Origin: IMCC26256 sp046081705
Lineage (GTDB): Bacteria; Actinomycetota; Acidimicrobiia; IMCC26256
Assembly (NCBI GenBank): GCA_046081705.1
Contig: JBJTWK010000081.1
Coordinates: forward strand, 29,784-93,783
DNA length: 64,000 nucleotides
Direction: 5' to 3'
Shown: in pieces, positions 58,059 to 64,000 of the stretch
Layout: each line of letters begins with the position of its first letter
How positions within the stretch are numbered: position 1 is the first letter of the stretch
Made by a program: the position numbers and the translations under genes
The notes under the pieces: generated by a model
Told to the model about the DNA's origin: nothing
Databases searched by the model: none
The model's input: only the letters and a program-made list of their open reading frames with translations

Positions 58059-59882
58059 TCAGGCCCAGTGCCGCGCACCCCCGCTTGCGATCCAGGCGTC
58101 GAGGATCGGGCCGGCATCCCGCTCCCCGCCGACGACGAGATCCTCGAACCGGTCGAAGTCGAGGAGGCTCACCCCCTCGAGACCGGGGCGCACGTAGCAG
58201 TCGCCGCGATCACCCGGGTCGCCGGCGCCGAGTTCGGTGAGGCGCATCAGGAGTTTCGGCAGCCCGAACGCGCTCCCGAGCGCCCGGCGCCGAGCACCCT
58301 GGGTGAGGGCGCGCCATCCGGAGACCGCACCCTCGGCCGAGCCGCCCGCCCCGGTGAACTCCTTGTTCGCACCGACGTCGATGGCGATCACGGTGATGCC
58401 CTCGTGGAGCGAGCGCATCGTGCTCACCGGCATGTTGTCGAGGACCCCACCATCGACGAGTGTCTCCCCCGCATCGTTGTGCATCGGCGGGAAGATCCCG
58501 GGCACCGAGAAGCTCGAACGGATCGCAACCCAGGCCGGCCCCGTCGTGTGCACGTCGAGCGCTCGGGTCGACAGGTTCGTCGACACGCAGAAGAAGTTGA
58601 GCCAGCCGTCCTCGAGGTCGAGGCCGCCTGCGCCGTCCTTGATCCGTTCGGTCACCCGACCACCTGCCGCCACCGACACGGTCGGGAGCGTGATGTCGAC
58701 CGGGGAACGGTCGAGCACCGCCGCCCGGATCTGGGTCGCGATCGCGTCCGGCGAGTCGCCGCGCGCCACCGCGCCACCGACGATCGATCCGATGCTCGCT
58801 CCGCCGACCGCGTCGATCGGGATGCCGCGGGCCTGCAGCGCTCGGAGGACACCGATGTGCGCGATGCCCCGAGCGCCCCCGCCGGAGAACACGACACCGA
58901 CTGCACGACCAGTGACCAGTCGCGCCACGCGCTCGAGGTCGGTCGCGGACCCCGAACGCACGTTGTGGTGACGATCGACCGGGCGTGGCGCGAGCCACCA
59001 CCGGGTGTTCCGGGGCGTGGCTGCCGCGGCCGGGTGCACCAGCACCAGCTCCGTCCGGGGCCGCGTGGCTCCGGTGCCCTCAGCGATCGCCGTCTCGATC
59101 GGACGAACGCTCGGGGCATGGGAAGCATCCGCCACCAGCACGATCCGGTCGGCCTGCTGCGCGCACGCGTCGGTCCAGGCCGACGCCACGGCATCAGCGA
59201 GGAACACCGCGCCGCCCGACCGGGTCGCGAGACCCTCGCACCACTCCTGCAGCGCACCGGGGGGCGCGTCGGCACCGACCTCGGCGCGCGCCTCGTCGCC
59301 GTTTCCGGGGCGTGCGCCGGCCACCGTTCGCGCCAGGGTTGCGGCGAGATCGGCCGCCGCCGTGAGCGTCGTCGGGGTGTCGGTCACCGGCACCACGACC
59401 ACGGTGGCGCCCGCGTCGGTCGGCCCGCGACCATGCGCGGTCGCCACCAACTTGCGGATGAGCACGGTCGACACCGCCCGCATCGCGCCGGCATGCTCCG
59501 CCACCAGGGCGTCGAACGCCGCCAGCGGGAGGATCGCCAACCTCGAGTCGCGGATCGCGACCACATCCGCGGAGCGCGGGCCGTCCGTGATGAGGGCCAT
59601 CTCCCCTGCGACCTCACCCCGGCCGACCTCACCGAGCACGGTTCGTCCGCCGTCGTCCCCGACGAGCTCGACGCGGAGCCGACCGCGGACGACCATGAGC
59701 AGTCCGTCTGCCCGGGCGCCTTGGTGGATCACCGTGGTGCCGCGCCGCACTTCGCGGATCTCCATCGCCGCGACGACGGCGGCGCGTGCGTCGGCCGAGA
59801 GCGGCCCGAACACCGCGCTCGCTTCGACGAGTTCCGCGAGGCGGTCCGGCGTCGGACTCACGCGAGGATCAGGATCCGTCAC
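58059..59882 (-). CDS. Cyclic-nucleotide-binding patatin-like phospholipase
   Basis: A 607-residue protein combining an N-terminal cyclic-nucleotide-binding domain (about 18-140) with a C-terminal patatin lipase (about 325-510). The cNMP cassette reads GEVAGEMALITDGPRSADVVA-like, with the Glu and Arg (Arg103) that contact the cyclic phosphate. Patatin motifs are complete: oxyanion GVVFSGGGARGIAH, nucleophile Ser363 in GGASIGSIVGG, and Asp477 in TLVDGGVLDNMP. It is built like neuropathy-target-esterase and its mycobacterial relatives, and would hydrolyse phospholipid or lysophospholipid under cNMP control. Its start overlaps the upstream cNMP-binding gene by 14 nt. Confidence 0.9.
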   Translation of the reverse strand: MTDPDPRVSPTPDRLAELVEASAVFGPLSADARAAVVAAMEIREVRRGTTVIHQGARADGLLMVVRGRLRVELVGDDGGRTVLGEVGRGEVAGEMALITDGPRSADVVAIRDSRLAILPLAAFDALVAEHAGAMRAVSTVLIRKLVATAHGRGPTDAGATVVVVPVTDTPTTLTAAADLAATLARTVAGARPGNGDEARAEVGADAPPGALQEWCEGLATRSGGAVFLADAVASAWTDACAQQADRIVLVADASHAPSVRPIETAIAEGTGATRPRTELVLVHPAAAATPRNTRWWLAPRPVDRHHNVRSGSATDLERVARLVTGRAVGVVFSGGGARGIAHIGVLRALQARGIPIDAVGGASIGSIVGGAVARGDSPDAIATQIRAAVLDRSPVDITLPTVSVAAGGRVTERIKDGAGGLDLEDGWLNFFCVSTNLSTRALDVHTTGPAWVAIRSSFSVPGIFPPMHNDAGETLVDGGVLDNMPVSTMRSLHEGITVIAIDVGANKEFTGAGGSAEGAVSGWRALTQGARRRALGSAFGLPKLLMRLTELGAGDPGDRGDCYVRPGLEGVSLLDFDRFEDLVVGGERDAGPILDAWIASGGARHWA

Positions 59883-60303
59883 GGACGAGACGCGCCTCGC
59901 GCAGCTCGCCTGCCATCGCGATGAGCATCTGCTCGGCGAGATCCGGGAACTCTCGCAGCATCGTGCGGAACATCCGGATACCGATGACCGCGACCTTCAC
60001 GTCGGTGAGGGCGGTCACCGTGGCGCTCCGCGGCTGGCCATCGAGGACCGCGAGCTCCCCGAAGTAGGAGCCCGGACCACTCCGATCGATCTCCACGCCG
60101 CCGCGCTGCACGGCCACGTCGCCCTCGAGGACGACGAAGAGCGCGTCCCCGGCCTCCCCCTCAATGACGAGATCGATACCCGCAGCGGCGTCGACCACCT
60201 GCGCGTGCCGCGCCACGGCACGACGTTCCGCTGCGGTGCAGTGCGAGAACAGCCGTACGCCGTCGAGCGCTTCGGCGAGTTGCTTCTTGACGCCCACGTA
60301 CAT
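59869..60303 (-). CDS. Stand-alone cyclic-nucleotide-binding domain protein
   Basis: A 144-residue protein that is a single CRP-type beta-roll: LFSHCTAAERRAVARHAQVV, LVIEGEAGDALFVVLEGDVA, the phosphate cassette GSYFGELAVLDGQPRSATV with its Arg, and a C-terminal helix FRTMLREFPDLAEQMLIAMA. There is no DNA-binding domain, so it may act as a cNMP sink, sensor or partner of the patatin gene, which it overlaps by 14 nt. The ATG at 60303 has GGGGGG immediately upstream. It is divergent from the MMPL transporter. Confidence 0.88.
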   Translation of the reverse strand: MYVGVKKQLAEALDGVRLFSHCTAAERRAVARHAQVVDAAAGIDLVIEGEAGDALFVVLEGDVAVQRGGVEIDRSGPGSYFGELAVLDGQPRSATVTALTDVKVAVIGIRMFRTMLREFPDLAEQMLIAMAGELREARLVRDGS

Positions 60304-60370
60304 CCCCCCGATGCGCGACACGTGCTGTGGTCGATGTGGTAACCATCCGCAGCGTTCGCGCCATCGATGC

Positions 60371-60385
60371 TGCGAACGGTTCGCA
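60371..60385. promoter_or_regulatory. Operator candidate upstream of MMPL transporter
   Basis: TGCGAAC-G-GTTCGCA is a perfect 7+1+7 palindrome, 30 nt before the MMPL start. It is followed by two near-identical decamers, GCACGATAAA and GCGCGATAAA (60383-60392 and 60394-60403), either of which may supply the -10 element. The layout suits a TetR-type repressor. Confidence 0.5.
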
Positions 60386-60414
60386 CGATAAACGCGCGAT
60401 AAATGGGGGGCAAC

Positions 60415-62652
60415 ATGCGTCGACTCGCCATCTTGGTGGTGCGCCGACGGTGGTGGGTGATCGTCGCCGCAGCGATCCTCCTGCCGCTCGCGGCGTTCGT
60501 CGCCAAGGACACTGCGCACCACCTCTCACCGACGGGGTATCAGGACCCCGGCGCGGAGTCGTCGCGGGCGACGCGCTCCATCACCGCGGAGTTCCCCGAC
60601 GCCGCCCAGTCCGACTTCGTCGTCATCGTGACCGCGCGTGATCCGGGCAAGGTGGACGCTCCCGAGGTCGCCACCGCCGCGGCCGCGCTCGCCGAACGCC
60701 TCGGGCGCGCTGAGGGCGTCGCCTCGGTCAACTCGTACTGGTCGCTCGGCAATGCACCGCCGCTGCGCAGCCGTGACGGCTCCAAGGCACTCATCGTGTC
60801 CGCACTCCGCGGGGACGAGGGCGAGAAGACGGAACGCGCACTCGAACTCCTCAAGGAGTTCACGGTTCGCAACGACCGAATCTCGACCGCCATCTCCGGT
60901 CGCGCCGCGGTCACCGGTCAGATCGCCGAACAGGCCGAGCGAGACCTTCAGCGGGCCGAACTCATCACCGCCCCCATCACGTTCATCGCCCTCGTCGTCG
61001 TGTTCGGCAGCGTCGTCGCCGCGCTCCTCCCCCTCGGCGTGGGCGGCATCGCCGTACTCCTCACGATGGTCTTCCTGACCGTGCTCGCCTCGGTGACCAC
61101 CGTCTCGGTGTTCGCGCTCAACCTCACGACCGCGCTCGGCCTCGGGCTCGCGATCGACTACTCGCTGTTCGTCGTCTCCCGGTACCGGGAGGAGATCGGC
61201 CACGGCGTATCGACGCCGATCGCGGTCGGCCGGACGATGCAGACGGCAGGTCGTACGGTCGCATTCAGCGCCGGGACCGTCGCCATCTCACTCGCGTCGC
61301 TTGCGATCTTCCCCGTCCCCTACCTGCGGTCCTTCGCGTACGCCGGCGTGGCGGTGGTGCTCCTCGCCGCCGGCGCCGCGATCGTCGTGCTCCCGGCGAT
61401 CCTCGCCGCGCTCGGGCCACGGGTCGACGCGGGCCGGATCCTCCACACGGCGCCCACCACCGACTCCGGCTTCTGGCGCCATCAGGCCGAGCGGGTGATG
61501 CGCCAGCCGACCGTCTACGCGCTCGGCGTGACCGCCCTGCTGGCGCTCCTCGCCATCCCGTTCTTCCACTTCAATCCGGGGCTCGCTGACGACCGCATCG
61601 TGCCGCGCAGCGTGTCGAGTCGCGCCGCCACCGACGAGATCCGGGAGAACTTCTCGAGCCGCGAGGCGGATGCGCTCACGGTGTTCGTGCCCGGATTCCC
61701 CGTGAGCCCGGACCGAGCGGCGCTCGACGCGTTCGCGAAGCGACTCGTCGTGATCCCCGGTGCCTCCCGGGTCGACGCTGCGACCGGGTACTACCTGCCG
61801 GTCGACGGCGAGGCGGTGGTCGCACCGCGCAACGAGATCTCGACCCGCTTCGATCCGCCGCGGGGCGCTCGCGGCACCTGGTTGTCGATCGTCCCCACCG
61901 TGGAGCCCTACAGCGATGCGGGCGCCCGCCTCGTCCGGGACGTGCGCGCAACAGCCGCGCCGTTCACGTTCGAGGTCGCCGGGCCGAGTGCGCAGTTCGT
62001 CGACACCCGGAACTCCGTGATCCAGCGGCTCCCGTGGGCACTCGGCGCGATCGCGCTCTGCACCTTCATCCTGCTGTTCCTCATGACCGGCTCCATCCTC
62101 GTGCCACTCAAGGCGTTGCTGCTCAACATGCTGAGCCTCACGGCGACCTTCGGCGCGATGGTCTGGATCTTCCAGGACGGCCACTTCTCCGGCTTCCTGA
62201 ACTTCACCCCGACCGGCAGCCTCGACATCTTCACGCCGATCCTCATGTTCTGCATCGCGTTCGGACTCTCGATGGACTACGAGGTGTTCCTGATCTCGCG
62301 CATCAAGGAGGAGTACGACCTCGAGCGCGACAACGAGCACGCCGTCGCGGTCGGGATCCAGAAGACCGGTCGCATCGTGACCGCCGCCGCCCTGCTGCTC
62401 ACCATCGTGTTCGTCGGCATCGCGACGTCCCAGGTGTCCCTGGTGAAGACCATCGGCATCGGCCTCACCCTCGCGGTGCTCGTCGACGCGTTCCTCATCC
62501 GGGCCACGCTCGTACCGGCGTTCATGAAGATGGCCGGTCGTCTCAACTGGTGGTCGCCGAAGTCCCTGCGGCGTTGGCACCTGCGCTACGGCATCTGGGA
62601 GAACGAGCCCATCGCGCTCCTCGACCGGCAGTTCGAGGCGAGCGTCCGCTGA
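60415..62652 (+). CDS. MMPL/RND family transporter
   Basis: A 745-residue membrane transporter with 11-12 transmembrane segments, two large extracellular porter loops and the duplicated MMPL layout. Signature segments are ALGLGLAIDYSLFVVSRYREE and FGLSMDYEVFLISRIKEEYD (each split across TM4 and TM10), with the proton-relay Asp-Tyr pairs. In actinobacteria such proteins export lipids or siderophores. The ATG at 60415 has GGGGGG 4-10 nt upstream; ATG 60403 is in frame but has no ribosome binding site. A palindromic operator candidate precedes it. Confidence 0.9.
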   Translation: MRRLAILVVRRRWWVIVAAAILLPLAAFVAKDTAHHLSPTGYQDPGAESSRATRSITAEFPDAAQSDFVVIVTARDPGKVDAPEVATAAAALAERLGRAEGVASVNSYWSLGNAPPLRSRDGSKALIVSALRGDEGEKTERALELLKEFTVRNDRISTAISGRAAVTGQIAEQAERDLQRAELITAPITFIALVVVFGSVVAALLPLGVGGIAVLLTMVFLTVLASVTTVSVFALNLTTALGLGLAIDYSLFVVSRYREEIGHGVSTPIAVGRTMQTAGRTVAFSAGTVAISLASLAIFPVPYLRSFAYAGVAVVLLAAGAAIVVLPAILAALGPRVDAGRILHTAPTTDSGFWRHQAERVMRQPTVYALGVTALLALLAIPFFHFNPGLADDRIVPRSVSSRAATDEIRENFSSREADALTVFVPGFPVSPDRAALDAFAKRLVVIPGASRVDAATGYYLPVDGEAVVAPRNEISTRFDPPRGARGTWLSIVPTVEPYSDAGARLVRDVRATAAPFTFEVAGPSAQFVDTRNSVIQRLPWALGAIALCTFILLFLMTGSILVPLKALLLNMLSLTATFGAMVWIFQDGHFSGFLNFTPTGSLDIFTPILMFCIAFGLSMDYEVFLISRIKEEYDLERDNEHAVAVGIQKTGRIVTAAALLLTIVFVGIATSQVSLVKTIGIGLTLAVLVDAFLIRATLVPAFMKMAGRLNWWSPKSLRRWHLRYGIWENEPIALLDRQFEASVR

Positions 62653-62656
62653 ACCC

Positions 62657-62672
62657 TGGGCCCCGGGGCCCA
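62657..62672. terminator. Terminator palindrome after MMPL gene
   Basis: A perfect 16-bp GC palindrome beginning TGGGCC, followed by TTTCG, 4 nt after the MMPL stop. Confidence 0.55.
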
Positions 62673-62767
62673 TTTCGCGGGTGGCGCCCGATCCCCCGTC
62701 AAGCCCCACACATCCGGAGCCGATGGGATCCCCATCGGACGGAGCCGCGGGAGCGGAGGGGATCACG

Positions 62768-63208
62768 ATGATCGGGAGGATGTTGCTCGCCAAGGCGGCC
62801 GCCGCAGGGTTGGCCGTCAGTGCCGGCATCCCCGCGATCGCTGCGGTCACCTCCGTTCCTGCGCCGGTCGCCGCGCCGATCGCGGTCGCCGCACCCGTCG
62901 TCGCCGCCCCGGGCGCCCCGGCCGCCGCCCCCGTGCCCGTCGCGCCCGCACCGGAGATCGGGGCGCCGCCCGCACCCGCACCCGCCCCGGAGCCGGCCGT
63001 CGTCGAGATCGAGCGCGCCGCCACCCCCGCCGTCGCCCCCGCCCCCGCCCCGCGTCCGGTGGCGCCCGCACCGGGCGTCGCGCCCGCGCCCCGCTGGGAG
63101 CACGACGATGAGGACGAGTACGAGGACCACGAGGACGAGGCCGACCACGACGGCGACGAGTCCGGACGGGTCGAGCCCGACCGCGGCCGGGGTCACGACG
63201 ACGACTGA
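62768..63208 (+). CDS. Small secreted Ala/Pro-rich protein with acidic tail
   Basis: A 146-residue protein with a hydrophobic leader (MLLAKAAAAGLAVSAGI), then about 75 residues of Ala/Pro/Val repeats (PAPAPAPEP, APAPAPRPVAPAP) and a tail rich in Asp, Glu and His (HDDEDEYEDHEDEADHDGDE). The tail could bind Ca2+ or other metals. No family is recognised, and low-complexity composition makes homology unreliable. GGAGGGGATC before the ATG at 62768 is a good ribosome binding site, which argues that it is a real gene. Confidence 0.55.
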   Translation: MIGRMLLAKAAAAGLAVSAGIPAIAAVTSVPAPVAAPIAVAAPVVAAPGAPAAAPVPVAPAPEIGAPPAPAPAPEPAVVEIERAATPAVAPAPAPRPVAPAPGVAPAPRWEHDDEDEYEDHEDEADHDGDESGRVEPDRGRGHDDD

Positions 63209-63239
63209 GCCCCGCCCCACCGATCGCCCCCCAGCGCGT

Positions 63240-63269
63240 CGCCGCCGCTGAGCCCCCGGGCCGGCGGCG
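63240..63269. terminator. Hairpin upstream of last gene
   Basis: CGCCGCCG (63240-63247) pairs with CGGCGGCG (63262-63269) around a 14-nt loop, between the acidic-tail gene and the gene at 63301. Confidence 0.4.
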
Positions 63270-63287
63270 TCGGCGCGTCCGGGGCTC

Positions 63288-63293
63288 TAGCGT
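63288..63293 (+). promoter_or_regulatory. -10 box of leaderless last gene
   Basis: TAGCGT, 7 nt before the GTG at 63301. Confidence 0.45.
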
Positions 63294-63300
63294 CGCCGGG

Positions 63301-64000
63301 GTGGATGCGACCGAACCGGTCCTGATCGCGCTCGGGGCGCAGCACGCCGAACTCTCGCGACTCCTCGGGTCCCTGGACGATGTCGCATGGCGGTCCGCGA
63401 CGCCGTGCGAGGGTTGGGACGTCGCCGACGTCACCGTGCACCTCGCGCAGAGCGACGAGGCCGCCGTCGCGAGCCTCGAGGGACGGCTCGTCGCCCGCTC
63501 CGACGGCACACTGCTCGACGGGTCGACCGCCGACGTCGACGCCCTCGCGGAGCGCATGGTGCTCGACGCCCGCGCCCTGACGCCCGACGCGGTGCTCGAC
63601 CGCTGGCGCGACGCGGCGGCTCGCCTGCGCAAGGTGAGCGAGGGCGTCGCGCCCGACACCAGGTGCCAGTGGATGGTCGGCACGCTCGCGGCCCGCACGC
63701 TCGTCACGACGCGGCTCGCCGAGGCCTGGATCCACACCGGCGACATCGCCGCCGCGCTCGGCGCCGAGCAGGAGATCGACGATCGGATCGGCCACATCGC
63801 TCGACTCGCATGGCGCACGGTGCCCTACTCGTTCACCCGCGCGGGGCTCGCCGTGCCCACGCCGGTCGGCTTCGACCTCGTGCTGCCGTCGGGCGCCCAC
63901 CTCGCACTCGGGGTCGACGGCGCCGCGACCGTCGTACGCGGCACTGCGCTCGACCTCTGCCGGGTCGCCGGCCGGCGCGCTCCGGCATCCGACACCGCGC
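63301..64000 (+). CDS. Mycothiol-dependent maleylpyruvate isomerase family protein (partial)
   Basis: The frame is open from GTG 63301 to the end of the window (233 codons), so the C-terminus is missing. The N-terminal DinB/MDMPI-like four-helix domain is clear: RSATPCEGWDVADVTVHLAQ carries the first metal His, and TTRLAEAWIHTGDIAAALGA the second His region. A second domain begins near VPTPVGFDLVLPSGAHLAL. The group resembles the TIGR03084-type actinobacterial proteins. Most members have no known substrate, though mycothiol as cofactor fits an actinomycete. A TAGCGT box 7 nt upstream supports the start. Confidence 0.78.
   Translation, partial: MDATEPVLIALGAQHAELSRLLGSLDDVAWRSATPCEGWDVADVTVHLAQSDEAAVASLEGRLVARSDGTLLDGSTADVDALAERMVLDARALTPDAVLDRWRDAAARLRKVSEGVAPDTRCQWMVGTLAARTLVTTRLAEAWIHTGDIAAALGAEQEIDDRIGHIARLAWRTVPYSFTRAGLAVPTPVGFDLVLPSGAHLALGVDGAATVVRGTALDLCRVAGRRAPASDTA

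Noticed and set aside
50665..58197. A 2510-codon open frame on the plus strand
   Set aside because: It lies antisense to the giant secreted protein gene, has Arg/Asp/Glu/Gly-heavy composition with no recognisable domains, and is the usual shadow produced by third-position GC bias.
45355..60303. Assignment of the locus as a Pycsar or CBASS anti-phage system
   Set aside because: The cyclase is of the soluble adenylyl cyclase type rather than a compact PycC or a CD-NTase, and cNMP-binding patatins are common housekeeping lipases. I keep it only as a signalling-locus hypothesis.

Overview
The window is GC-rich (roughly 70% by eye), uses GTG starts freely, and is almost fully coding with many 4-base stop/start overlaps. 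Family content (NIPSNAP-like protein, paired acyl-CoA dehydrogenases, F420-type nitroreductase, mycothiol-type enzyme, MMPL transporter, AMIN-like lipoprotein) together with leaderless-type promoters points to the chromosome of an actinomycete. Acidimicrobiia are a plausible class, but that is inference. I see no phage, transposase, CRISPR array or plasmid function.

Layout. 1-6.6 kb: a formylglycine-generating enzyme, an AMIN-like lipoprotein and a complete branched-chain amino acid type ABC importer (livG, livF, livH, livM, binding protein) closed by a strong terminator. 6.7-13.5 kb: a lipoprotein and an overlapping MacAB-like exporter operon whose adaptor carries a peptidoglycan-binding domain and inserted Calx-beta domains, followed by an acyltransferase-3/SGNH protein. 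13.5-24.9 kb: molybdopterin oxidoreductase, exonuclease III, three tRNA genes (Arg-ACG, Ser-GCT, Ser-TGA), a possibly broken LuxR-type gene, a dehydrogenase, an unusual 557-residue protein, an SRPBCC protein and a pair of acyl-CoA dehydrogenases. 25-30.7 kb: serS and pheA, divergent from a DUF2203 gene and pgi, then an aldose epimerase and a pantothenate-kinase-like gene. 31-37.4 kb: NlpC/P60 hydrolase, a polysaccharide/glycosyltransferase cluster and inorganic pyrophosphatase. 37.4-42.5 kb: lipid/isoprenoid metabolism genes (acyl-CoA ligase, hydrolase, thiolase, carotenoid oxygenase). 42.5-45.3 kb: an HATPase-GNAT fusion and a DUF4236-TPR protein.

45.3-60.3 kb is the most unusual part: five consecutive minus-strand genes encoding a GAF-GGDEF-EAL protein, a soluble-adenylyl-cyclase-like protein (two cyclase domains, ATPase, TPRs), a 2265-residue secreted protein with a propeller, heptapeptide repeats, a gingipain-like (C25) peptidase domain and three Calx-beta domains, a cyclic-nucleotide-binding patatin phospholipase, and a stand-alone cyclic-nucleotide-binding protein. 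A divergent MMPL transporter with a palindromic operator candidate follows. This could be a cyclic-nucleotide signalling locus linking a nucleotide cyclase to a lipase and a surface protease, but the functional link is inferred from proximity.

Twelve genes have a TAnnnT-like hexamer 6-8 nt before the start codon, the pattern expected for leaderless transcripts.
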